Shown: positions 1 through 6,464 of the stretch, one piece after another
Numbering within the stretch: the stretch's first letter is position 1
How the letters are laid out: every line of letters starts with the position of its first letter
DNA from: Silvanigrellaceae bacterium
GTDB taxonomy: Bacteria; Bdellovibrionota; Oligoflexia; Silvanigrellales; Silvanigrellaceae
Length of the DNA stretch: 7,468 nt
Assembly (NCBI GenBank): GCA_947475135.1
Contig: CANJMU010000030.1
Span: 1-7,468 of the forward strand
Direction of reading: 5' to 3'
Translations under genes and position numbers: made by a program
The notes under the pieces: model-generated
Database searches by the model: none
What the model saw: the letters and a program-made list of their open reading frames with translations, nothing else
What the model was told of the DNA's origin: nothing

Positions 1-361
1 AGCAATCACACTTTGTATTTAAAATATCAAATTGTGTGTTGATGTATCCATCCAGTTGATTTTTTGGAATTGGCAAAATAGCTGTTTTTGTTACCTTAGC
101 ATAAGGAAACAAAGAGGGAACATGGCCATCAATAATGCTCTTTAAATGTTCTGTCGTCACATCTTTGAAATTTTTGGAAGTCAAGTCACCTTCCAAATAA
201 AAAAAACGTCCATCCCGATGAATTCCAACGGGAATAATTTGATATCGTAAAGGAATATGATTCAAAATAAAGATACTAGAACGCAAAGAAATTTCGTGCT
301 CGCTAGAGCGTCCGCCAAACAGAACTGCGATTTTTTTTGCATCATTTTGAGTAGGTTTCAT
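1..361 (-). CDS. ddl: D-alanine--D-alanine ligase, N-terminal part (cut by left edge)
   Basis: This enzyme joins two D-alanines with ATP in the cytoplasm, making the dipeptide that ends the peptidoglycan stem peptide. I read it directly on the minus strand: ATG at 361-359, then about 120 open codons to the window edge with no stop. The start is MKPTQNDAKKIAVLFGGRSS followed by EHEISLRSS. This is the conserved N-terminal loop of the family (consensus GGxSxEHEVSLxSA), including the Glu that contacts the first D-alanine in known Ddl structures. The following IIPVGIHRDGRFF matches the longer, DdlA-like subgroup, where a similar 'GIDKxGxW' stretch occurs. Family length is about 310-370 residues, so roughly two thirds, including the ATP-grasp core, lies outside. 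A Shine-Dalgarno GAGGTG at 366-371 sits 4 bases before the ATG and supports this start. An 8-A run lies near the start of the coding strand (331-338). The gene is divergent from the membrane protein gene to its right. Confidence 0.9.
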   Translation of the reverse strand, partial: MKPTQNDAKKIAVLFGGRSSEHEISLRSSIFILNHIPLRYQIIPVGIHRDGRFFYLEGDLTSKNFKDVTTEHLKSIIDGHVPSLFPYAKVTKTAILPIPKNQLDGYINTQFDILNTKCDC

Positions 362-389
362 ATTGCACCTCAAGAATATTCTCACTTTA

Positions 390-418
390 AAAATATTTTT
401 TTTTTCACCTATTGTCAA
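390..418 (-). promoter_or_regulatory. Sigma70-type promoter for ddl
   Basis: On the minus strand there is a perfect -35 box TTGACA (418-413), a spacer of exactly 17 bases containing a run of ten A residues, and a -10-like TATTTT (395-390, four of six consensus positions). Transcription would start near 383, leaving a leader of roughly 20 bases that contains the ddl ribosome binding site. Box quality and spacing are seen in the sequence; activity is inferred. Confidence 0.6.
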
Positions 419-440
419 ATATCCTACGTCATTATGGAAT
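412..440 (+). promoter_or_regulatory. Possible weak promoter for the membrane protein gene
   Basis: On the plus strand TTGTCA (412-417, five of six) is followed after 17 bases by TGGAAT (435-440, four of six). The -35 shares six bases with the ddl -35 on the other strand, because TTGTCAA is nearly self-complementary. A better-looking TAAAAT at 440-445 has no -35 at suitable distance. This is only a candidate. Confidence 0.25.
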
Positions 441-480
441 AAAATAGAATTGAAGCGCGTTATACCCTTCAGAGATGGTC

Positions 481-489
481 GAGGTGGGG
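481..489 (+). promoter_or_regulatory. Ribosome binding site that favours the start at 499
   Basis: The purine-rich GAGGTGGGG ends 9 bases before the ATG at 499. The in-frame ATG at 475 lies upstream of this motif and has only a weak GAG directly against it. The downstream start is therefore preferred, shortening the protein by 8 residues. Confidence 0.6.
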
Positions 490-498
490 TATTTTTCT

Positions 499-1218
499 AT
501 GTTTTTTTCTTTTTTAAAAAAAAATACAAAAAGGCAAATTCAAAATTATGTCTCTCAAAATAGTTTAAGTTCCCAAGCGTCCAAAAAACTAGAAAGCACT
601 TTGCTCAACTATAATATCCAACTTAAACCTGTCGGTTCACAAAAAAATTATTTTTTATTTCGATATTTTTATAGATCCCCAATTTTATTTGTTTTTTCAG
701 TATTATTTTTATTTCTTATTTTAAGCGTTACCTTATTTTTTCCAGAAAAAAATATTCCTAAAAAAGGAAATTTTTTAATAGATGTTGAGCAAATGCATGA
801 AGTTTCATTCCTGCCAGCTGATTTTAATCTGGATGGAAATTTTTCAAATTTTTCTTTGGTCCTTAAAGATACTTGGAAAGGAAAACCGTTTACCCCAACA
901 ATTCCAAAATTAATCACCGATGATTTTACTGGTTTTCAAGGGAGGTTTTTTACAATCAAAGGAAATCCTGCGGTTGGTATTCATCTTAAAAAATCAAAGC
1001 ACAGTCATTTTCACCGCCCTATCTCTCCTTTTGACATTCAAAAAGGGATGCTGTACATCATGAAGCTTTCACGTAACCAACAAAATTTTCCTAAAACAAA
1101 AACATTGGAAAAAATTAAATCTTCGTCAGGAAAAATGCACAAAATTATGGCCTGGTCCGAGGGTATTTATGGATACGCCATGGTGGAAAGTTCTAACGAT
1201 ACGGAAGTGTTACCTTAA
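499..1218 (+). CDS. Single-pass membrane protein resembling an anti-sigma factor
   Basis: The product is 239 residues from the preferred ATG at 499 (247 from the alternative ATG at 475). It has a basic, polar N-terminal segment (1-60), one strongly hydrophobic span at about 61-81, and an extracytoplasmic C-terminal domain (82-239). In that domain FQGRFFTIKGNPAVGIHLKK (about 146-165) and KIMAWSEGIYGYAMV (about 215-229) recall the two conserved strands of membrane anti-sigma factors, 'l.G.l..v.G.paa.lvY' and 'y.v..W.egg..Ya.V'. That resemblance is my own recall of the family pattern, not a search result. The protein has no cysteine, so it lacks the zinc-binding HxxxCxxC motif common in anti-sigma domains. 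A histidine-rich HSHFHRP lies at 168-174. No sigma factor gene is adjacent in the window. The DUF6901-type gene follows 41 bases later on the same strand. A run of nine A residues (516-524) lies within codons 6-9. The gene being real is fairly sure; the function is tentative. Confidence 0.75.
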   Translation: MFFSFLKKNTKRQIQNYVSQNSLSSQASKKLESTLLNYNIQLKPVGSQKNYFLFRYFYRSPILFVFSVLFLFLILSVTLFFPEKNIPKKGNFLIDVEQMHEVSFLPADFNLDGNFSNFSLVLKDTWKGKPFTPTIPKLITDDFTGFQGRFFTIKGNPAVGIHLKKSKHSHFHRPISPFDIQKGMLYIMKLSRNQQNFPKTKTLEKIKSSSGKMHKIMAWSEGIYGYAMVESSNDTEVLP

Positions 1219-1230
1219 TCAGATCTGATT
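1217..1230. repeat. Perfect 14-base palindrome at the gene junction
   Basis: AATCAGATCTGATT is identical to its own reverse complement. It starts inside the stop codon of the membrane protein gene and ends 29 bases before the next ATG. It has no loop and no following T-run, so it is not a terminator. A dimeric regulator could bind it, or it may be chance. Confidence 0.4.
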
Positions 1231-1259
1231 TAACATTAATTATTTAAGGAAGATTCAGA

Positions 1260-1925
1260 ATGAAAATTCTCTATAAATTAGTTTTTGAGAGTCGGCCAGA
1301 AATGGAATTTGAGGTGGATATTTCTCGTGAGTATTCAGAACCCGAAAATTTACCAGAGTGGACGAAATTAGAATTCAACCAATGTCCCAATTGTCCATTA
1401 AAAAAAGAAACAACACCCTACTGCCCAGCAGCTGTGGAAGTTGAACAAACCATGGCTCATTTTAAAGATATTCTTTCGACAGAGGTCATTGATGCTTGGG
1501 TCATTGCTCCCGATCGATTTTATTATAAAAAATGTGATGCCCAATCAGCACTTCGGGCAATGGTTGGATTGGTCATGGCGACAAGTCCTTGCCCTGTTTT
1601 AAAACAAATGAAAGGGTTGGCTTATTTTCATTTGCCATTTGCTTCCTTAGACGAAACGATTTATCGCGGCGCCTGCAATTATTTCATGAAGCAATATTAT
1701 AAAATGAAAGCAGGGGAAACCCCCGATTGGGGATTAGAGCATTATGGTAAATATTATGATGAACTTTCCAAAGTCAATACAAGCTTTTTTGAAAGAATTA
1801 AAGTGGCAAGCAAAGCGGACTCAAATTTAAATACAATCGTCAGTCTTTCTTCTGTCTCTAGTTTACATTCTGCTGCAATTGAAGAGTATATGGAGCAATT
1901 CAGAGAATTTTTCGAAGGTCAATAA
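1260..1925 (+). CDS. DUF6901-type cysteine-motif protein, function unknown
   Basis: This is a 221-residue soluble protein without signal peptide or membrane span. The strand-rich start (about 1-40) is followed by PEWTKLEFNQCPNCPLKK (about 32-49), then YCPAAVEVE, giving Cys42, Cys45 and Cys55. A second conserved block, SPCPVLKQMKGLAYFHLPFA (109-128), carries Cys111 and the FHLPFA motif, followed by a helical SLDETIYRGACNYFMKQYY segment. These blocks match what I remember of the DUF6901 family: 'LPEWTxLxFxQCPNCPL', 'CPxA', 'TSxCPxxxxMxxxAxFHLPxAsxeEtixRa'. The spacing of the four cysteines would suit a metal or iron-sulfur site, but that is inference. Length is typical of the family. AAGGAAG at 1246-1252 lies 7 bases before the ATG and supports the start. 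It probably shares a transcript with the anti-sigma-like gene 41 bases upstream. The biochemical role is unknown. Confidence 0.85.
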   Translation: MKILYKLVFESRPEMEFEVDISREYSEPENLPEWTKLEFNQCPNCPLKKETTPYCPAAVEVEQTMAHFKDILSTEVIDAWVIAPDRFYYKKCDAQSALRAMVGLVMATSPCPVLKQMKGLAYFHLPFASLDETIYRGACNYFMKQYYKMKAGETPDWGLEHYGKYYDELSKVNTSFFERIKVASKADSNLNTIVSLSSVSSLHSAAIEEYMEQFREFFEGQ

Positions 1926-1991
1926 GCTTTTTCCTAGTCTCGAAACTGAGGTTAAGAAAGAGGCCTCATAAAAATGAAATAAGAAAATTTA

Positions 1992-3407
1992 TTAAAAGTA
2001 GAGGCTTAAAGTCGACATCACATTCATTGGTGAAACCAAACGATTGGATCCGATCAAAGGATATTCAAACTCTGTGCTCAATTCTAAGGGGAATTTAACA
2101 GGCAAGCCATTGATCTTAAATCCCATCACTGCAGAATAAAATTGTTCCCGACCATTGTCCGGATGGACAGAATCATCTTTCAAATAAAATTGATCGCCTA
2201 GAACATAAATAGGTTTGCCATTTAATAACGTTTTCGCAGCAATATTGTATTTTAATTGGGAATAAACTCCGAAAACTTTAAGAGCTTTTGCAAATGTTCC
2301 TAAACCTAAGGCGTATTGAGCCATTCCGTAGATTCGGACACCTTGCCGAGAAAAGGTCAGTTGATTGGATACAGTATCAGCATATCCTTTGTCTCCAGAT
2401 CCATTATTTGGGTTTGCTGAACTAAAATTTTCTGGGTTTGTCATAGAGCTTCGGCTGAAATCTGCGTCGGTAAAAGAATATTCTACTTGATTTTGCCAGC
2501 TTAAAAAAGCTGCGGGACTAAAAGCGTAATCAACATTTGTCCTTAATATTCCATCGACCGTTCCCCCGCCTGTGCTTAATGTTCCATCTCCACCAGTTTG
2601 GCGGAATGCGCCTGCAACATTAAATTTCCCGGTAGGAACTCGTAAGCCCATTCCCCATGAAAAATAGATGGGGAATGGAATGAATTTATCTTCTGGTGAA
2701 ACCAAATTCCATAAAAAACCTAATTGAAGATCGCCTATGTCATTCACGCCTTCCTTGGGTTCGGCGGCAGTTGTAATAATATTTTCCAGACTCTCAATAA
2801 TTGGCTGATTTGCTATGATTGTCCCTATCTCACCGGTAGGCAAATAAATTGGGGCATTTGCTGCTGCCGTACCGCCATTTAAAATATATTGTCTCGTGCA
2901 TGGATTTCCTGAGCACAGAACTGTTGGGGCATTGGCTTCCACATCACTAATCGCTTTATTCAGATAGCGTTTAAGAAAATCAGATTTTCTAAACTTATCC
3001 CCGTTCATTTGTAATCCATTGTGTATTGTGTACGGAAGACCAAGACCAAAAGAAAGGGAATCTGTAATTCCATATTGCAAAACGACAGCTGACATCACGC
3101 GACGGATTTCAAATCCATTTTCTTTGCGCTCAAAGTGATTGTTAAATCCAGAATTGCCAAAAGTATACGCTAAGGGAACATCCGCTTTGAATATTCCTTT
3201 TGGAAGAGTTTTTGCCGTTGGGACAACAGCGAAGTCTGGTAATTTAATTTCATTTTCATCTTTTGATTTTTTTTGTAATTCTTTTTTTTTCATTTCCTGA
3301 TTCTGTGCGTCTGTCACAGAACCCATATTCCCTTCTGCGCCATAACAAACTCCAGAACAATAAATTGAAACGAGAACACAAAGTTGGGAAAATAATTTAA
3401 CTTTCAT
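1992..3407 (-). CDS. Outer-membrane beta-barrel protein
   Basis: The product has 471 residues. A signal peptide (1 to about 24: basic MKVK, hydrophobic core, then GVCYGA before EGN) directs export. Residues 25-60 form a charged, lysine-rich linker without obvious fold. From about 65 on, alternating amphipathic strands and glycine/aromatic-rich turns are visible, such as SAVVLQYGITDSLSFGLGLP (106-125), DIGDLQLGFLWNLV (223-236) and FPIYFSWGMGLRVPTGKF (245-262). The protein ends in STLSLYF, with the C-terminal Phe expected by the BAM assembly machinery. The 'TLPKGIFKADVPLAY' and 'GDLQLGFLW' patterns recall barrels grouped with MetA-like phenol-pathway transporters (PF13557), but I hold this only loosely. 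Cys165 and Cys170 in a long loop could form a surface disulfide. The start is supported by AAGGA 6 bases upstream. The gene is the last of the minus-strand series, 9 bases after the lipoprotein gene, so it probably works with that hydrolase. The substrate is unknown. Confidence 0.85.
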   Translation of the reverse strand: MKVKLFSQLCVLVSIYCSGVCYGAEGNMGSVTDAQNQEMKKKELQKKSKDENEIKLPDFAVVPTAKTLPKGIFKADVPLAYTFGNSGFNNHFERKENGFEIRRVMSAVVLQYGITDSLSFGLGLPYTIHNGLQMNGDKFRKSDFLKRYLNKAISDVEANAPTVLCSGNPCTRQYILNGGTAAANAPIYLPTGEIGTIIANQPIIESLENIITTAAEPKEGVNDIGDLQLGFLWNLVSPEDKFIPFPIYFSWGMGLRVPTGKFNVAGAFRQTGGDGTLSTGGGTVDGILRTNVDYAFSPAAFLSWQNQVEYSFTDADFSRSSMTNPENFSSANPNNGSGDKGYADTVSNQLTFSRQGVRIYGMAQYALGLGTFAKALKVFGVYSQLKYNIAAKTLLNGKPIYVLGDQFYLKDDSVHPDNGREQFYSAVMGFKINGLPVKFPLELSTEFEYPLIGSNRLVSPMNVMSTLSLYF

Positions 3408-3413
3408 GAAATA

Positions 3414-3418
3414 TCCTT
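3414..3418 (-). promoter_or_regulatory. Ribosome binding site overlapping the upstream stop codon
   Basis: The minus-strand AAGGA that serves the barrel gene shares two bases with the TAA stop of the lipoprotein gene (3417-3419). Ribosomes finishing the lipoprotein would terminate on this site, so the two proteins are likely translationally coupled. Confidence 0.6.
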
Positions 3419-5981
3419 AGTTCGTCTTATAATCAAAAAATAAAGAGGTCGGGTAGCTGGTCGAATTTTCTGTAATATGCGAATTTTCGCTGGCAACTGT
3501 TTTTAACCAAATATCTATAATATCGAAAGGAGTTACTGAATTACTTGGAATCTTTTTATTATAATTTCCGTAGGCAATGGTATTCATTAATTCTTGATTT
3601 TGATTTTCGCTGTTGATGTATCTTTTAAAAACCGGGGACATCAAAGGGATTTTTATTGTATTCGTTGTCAGCGACATTGTTGTATATAATGAAGTCCATT
3701 CAAGTTCCTTCGTTGAATTGATGTCATATTTTAAACATTTTTGAGACCATTCTTGAGCGCTAAAAACACCATTTGTTGGGTCAAAATAATTATTTTGGCA
3801 ATTTTCAAAGATAGACATATTTTCCAAATCTCTTCCAAAGGAAAAAGAAGGATAGTTATTGAATGCCGGATTTCTTTTATTAGAGGTGAGTACAAATAGA
3901 TTTGAATCTTCATTGAAAGAATCTACAGGATTGACAAGATGGCTTGTATAAAAAGAAGCATCTAAATGATCGTAATAAGATCCAACTGTGTCTTGTCCAT
4001 CTGAATTTTCGGAAAACCCATGACCAAAACATCTTTGAATATTTGGTTTTGTATTAAATAAAACTTCACTTTTTTTATCGGAAGACATTTGATCTGGAAC
4101 GCAGTTTAAATTATAGAATTCATCCGTTGGTTGAAAGATAAATTGCGAAGAACCCAAACCAGGAAAAATTAAATTTGTATTCACAATCCAGTTGGAAAAT
4201 TTCCAATTTTTCATGGGGTTGTTATTGCTATGGCTGTAAGTCGTTCCATATAATATTCCCCAAGTTCCGCTCAAGGCTTCATTTCCAATGGTAGATTCAG
4301 AAACCGGAACAACCTGATCTGCGGTGCCATGCAAGAAAATCACTGAACCAGGGGCCATTGCGTGAATAATCTCGTTACTTTTATTGTTCTTAAGCGTTAC
4401 AGAATAGGTATCCCAATTTTGAACTGCGGTGCTCACAAAGGGCGCTAAAAAAGTAATATCACTTAAAGCAACAAAATTAACTAAATTCGTCAGGGAATCT
4501 TGAAATGTTTTGGGATCACTTTCATCATAAGAAATAAGTGATTGTCCAGGGGATTTATCATTTCTATAATCGGCAATGGCAGGGGTTTTTAATAAATCGG
4601 AAACCATCGGTAATTTTTCAAAAATACCGGCAGTTGGACTTGTGATAAGTGCATTAAAAACTAACCGTAATTCGCCTGTAAGAAAAGATGTGGGAGGGGC
4701 AACAAAAATAGCTCCGCTAAACAAAGGAAATTGAAAATTTTCATACTCCTTTGTGAGCTGAAAATTTATATGATTTGCGCTCATTAGCAATCCAATGCGT
4801 CCGAGGGCGGCGATTAATGTTGTTCCGCCACGACTTGCAGAAAGTCCAATTGTGTGAGGAGCCTTGGAATCTTTGGGGATTAAAGGAAAAGGAGTTTGCC
4901 CATCGGCTCCATAATAACTAAAATTGATAAATGCTTTTTCAGAATTGTGTGTCGGATTGAGAATGGAAATATTTTGAAAATAAATATCATCTTTGGAATT
5001 TATTTTTTTAACAATAGATTCGTACATTCCTAAATAGGAAATCACATCATCTTGGGCTGGTGAACGAAGAGCATTGAATTTCGTTACGGAACCCATATTT
5101 GGAATATTTGGGCTATAAAAGTGTGGTTTCATATCAAAGAAGTAATTTTGATTAGTGATTTTCATACAGCCGACGTTTTGTACAGCAATTTGTGGGCACA
5201 ATCCTTCGCCTGGGTAGAGCGGTGCTGCGACAACATAATTGGATAAATTACTTCTCAGTAAAGTTATCATTTCTGAAAAACTTGTTCCATAATCACCGCC
5301 GTGAGCAAACATAACAAGTGGTTTCTGAGAGGATTTATCTACGGGAATAGAAACAATGCCATAATATATTTTTGTCTGATGAGAGTTGTTATCTTTATCG
5401 GCCTTTAACTTGTACTTCATAATATATAATTTACTGATAACAGTATCGCCAATCAGATATTTTCCGTTTTGAATTTTTCCTAAATCTTTATTTTTGTCAG
5501 AAGATTTTAAAAATGGATTTGTAAAAATATTGTCCCTATCAAAATCACTGGAAGTAAAATAAACATCATCTAAATTCACAATGGCTAGAGGGTCAGCTTG
5601 TTCGACAGGGATTAAATCGACATCTTTGTCACTGGACACCTGTATTTTCCAAAATTCATTTTTAACAAGAAGTTCTGTGTTACTTAAAAGCGTCGAATAG
5701 TCACTGTTGATTTCTAGCTCGAAAGGAGATTTTTTTTTTGCAGAGGATTTGTTTGTAAACAATCCCGAAGGCGTTTCTAATTCTTGTTTTGCAAGTTGAA
5801 AATCCCCAAGATGAATCATTTCAGGGGATTGAACAACAGAAAAAAAATTATGGTTGTGAGTGATTGCCGAGATATCGCTGTCGTGAACAGTGACGTTTGT
5901 GTTGGTCAGTGTTAATTTTCCACAGGCAGAAAATAAAAAAAGCAAAGTAAGTAGCCAAAGTTTTTTAAGCTCTATTTTCAT
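3417..5981 (-). CDS. Large lipoprotein with an alpha/beta-hydrolase core
   Basis: The product has 854 residues. The N-terminus MKIELKKLWLLTLLFLFSAC is a lipoprotein signal with a somewhat relaxed lipobox (FSAC), making Cys20 the lipid anchor. Residues 21-200 form a poorly recognisable extracytoplasmic region. The hydrolase core begins near 200: PLVMFAHGGD (221-230) gives the HGG oxyanion-hole strand, IGLSASRGGTTLI (378-390) the nucleophile elbow with Ser383 as likely nucleophile, and IFLHGTADQVVP (548-559) the strand with the probable catalytic Asp555. The catalytic His is not certain; His654 (CFGHG) and His672 (YDHLD) are candidates. The elbow is SxSRGG rather than the usual GxSxG. Six further cysteines fall in close pairs (262/272, 627/651, 728/749), consistent with disulfides outside the cytoplasm. 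The last 180 residues show no family I know. AAAGG lies 6 bases before the ATG. A run of ten A residues lies at codons 81-84. Esterase, lipase or prolyl-oligopeptidase-like peptidase are all possible; the substrate is unknown. Confidence 0.85.
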   Translation of the reverse strand: MKIELKKLWLLTLLFLFSACGKLTLTNTNVTVHDSDISAITHNHNFFSVVQSPEMIHLGDFQLAKQELETPSGLFTNKSSAKKKSPFELEINSDYSTLLSNTELLVKNEFWKIQVSSDKDVDLIPVEQADPLAIVNLDDVYFTSSDFDRDNIFTNPFLKSSDKNKDLGKIQNGKYLIGDTVISKLYIMKYKLKADKDNNSHQTKIYYGIVSIPVDKSSQKPLVMFAHGGDYGTSFSEMITLLRSNLSNYVVAAPLYPGEGLCPQIAVQNVGCMKITNQNYFFDMKPHFYSPNIPNMGSVTKFNALRSPAQDDVISYLGMYESIVKKINSKDDIYFQNISILNPTHNSEKAFINFSYYGADGQTPFPLIPKDSKAPHTIGLSASRGGTTLIAALGRIGLLMSANHINFQLTKEYENFQFPLFSGAIFVAPPTSFLTGELRLVFNALITSPTAGIFEKLPMVSDLLKTPAIADYRNDKSPGQSLISYDESDPKTFQDSLTNLVNFVALSDITFLAPFVSTAVQNWDTYSVTLKNNKSNEIIHAMAPGSVIFLHGTADQVVPVSESTIGNEALSGTWGILYGTTYSHSNNNPMKNWKFSNWIVNTNLIFPGLGSSQFIFQPTDEFYNLNCVPDQMSSDKKSEVLFNTKPNIQRCFGHGFSENSDGQDTVGSYYDHLDASFYTSHLVNPVDSFNEDSNLFVLTSNKRNPAFNNYPSFSFGRDLENMSIFENCQNNYFDPTNGVFSAQEWSQKCLKYDINSTKELEWTSLYTTMSLTTNTIKIPLMSPVFKRYINSENQNQELMNTIAYGNYNKKIPSNSVTPFDIIDIWLKTVASENSHITENSTSYPTSLFFDYKTN

Positions 5982-6007
5982 AGCAAGCCTTTATTAAGAT
6001 GATCTCA

Positions 6008-6033
6008 TTTACAAGAAGAAAACTTATTGTAAA
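6008..6033. repeat. Inverted repeat upstream of the lipoprotein gene
   Basis: TTTACAA (6008-6014) and TTGTAAA (6027-6033) are perfect 7-base inverted arms around a 12-base spacer, in the 66-base gap between yajC and the lipoprotein gene. Partly overlapping it, TAAAAAT and ATTTTTA (6030-6046) form another AT-only inverted pair around AGG. Either could be an operator or a weak attenuator; AT-only arms arise easily by chance here. Confidence 0.3.
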
Positions 6034-6047
6034 AATAGGATTTTTAT

Positions 6048-6437
6048 TTATTTTTGAGTTTCTGTTTTGCCAGAAATAGAAGATTTTAAAATTTTGACCT
6101 GAGTATTTCCCAGATTTAAAGTCACAATTGCGTCTTTGACTTCAATAATCGTGCCAATCATCCCGCCGCTCGTAATGACTTCCATTCCCGATTGCAAAGA
6201 ATCAACAAATTGCTTTTGCTCTTTCGTTTTTTTCGATTGAGGGCGAATGACGAATAACCACATAAAAAGAATGATTCCGCCAATGAGTACAAGATTTATC
6301 CATGCTGGGGCAGAGGCAGAGCCTTGCTGAGTAGATGATCCACTGGAAGCTGGGACTTGAACCCCGTTACCTTGAGCAAAAACACTTAAAGAAACAAAAG
6401 AATTTAAAACTGCTGAATATACGATTGTTTTTCTCAT
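6048..6437 (-). CDS. yajC: Sec translocon accessory protein YajC
   Basis: YajC is a small inner-membrane partner of SecD-SecF that associates with the SecYEG translocon and is dispensable in E. coli. The product is 129 residues from the preferred ATG. Residues 46-64 are the single membrane span (WINLVLIGGIILFMWLFVI), followed by the family hallmark RPQSKKTKEQK (65-75; E. coli has RPQQKRTKEHK) and the cytoplasmic domain with GMEVITSGGMIGTI (84-97). Before the span lies an unusual extension: a signal-peptide-like segment (1-21, ending SVFA before QGN) and a Ser/Gly/Gln/Ala-rich linker (22-45). An upstream in-frame TTG at 6455 would add six residues, but it lies within the ribosome binding site GAGGGGA. 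The gene lies 27 bases downstream of the acyl-CoA dehydrogenase stop. The usual neighbours tgt and secD are not seen; the side beyond the dehydrogenase is out of view. Confidence 0.93.
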   Translation of the reverse strand: MRKTIVYSAVLNSFVSLSVFAQGNGVQVPASSGSSTQQGSASAPAWINLVLIGGIILFMWLFVIRPQSKKTKEQKQFVDSLQSGMEVITSGGMIGTIIEVKDAIVTLNLGNTQVKILKSSISGKTETQK

Positions 6438-6446
6438 AAAAAAATT

Positions 6447-6453
6447 TCCCCTC
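6447..6453 (-). promoter_or_regulatory. Ribosome binding site deciding the yajC start
   Basis: The minus-strand GAGGGGA ends 9 bases before the ATG at 6437. It overlaps the alternative TTG start (6455-6453), so translation from that TTG is unlikely. Confidence 0.65.
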
Positions 6454-6464
6454 AAATAAAAGAA

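Noticed and set aside
516..524. Programmed frameshift at the T6-A9 stretch in the anti-sigma-like gene
   Set aside because: The in-frame reading gives a complete, well-structured protein, and the alternative frame stops by 563, so there is no sign that a frameshift is needed.
257..563. Plus-strand open frames of 61 and 66 codons over the start of ddl and the divergent intergenic region
   Set aside because: They run antisense to ddl or through the promoter region, lack ribosome binding sites and have low-complexity Phe/Lys-rich products.
669..917. Minus-strand open frame of 82 codons inside the anti-sigma-like gene
   Set aside because: It lies wholly antisense to a better supported gene with a signature architecture and has no recognisable product.
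1926..1991. Possible bidirectional terminator in the convergent gap
   Set aside because: CCTAGT pairs with ACTGAGG with one bulge, TGAGG can pair with CCTCA (1947-1951 and 1964-1968), and GAGGCCTC is palindromic at 1960-1967. None of these stems is followed by a T-run on either strand, so I do not call a terminator.
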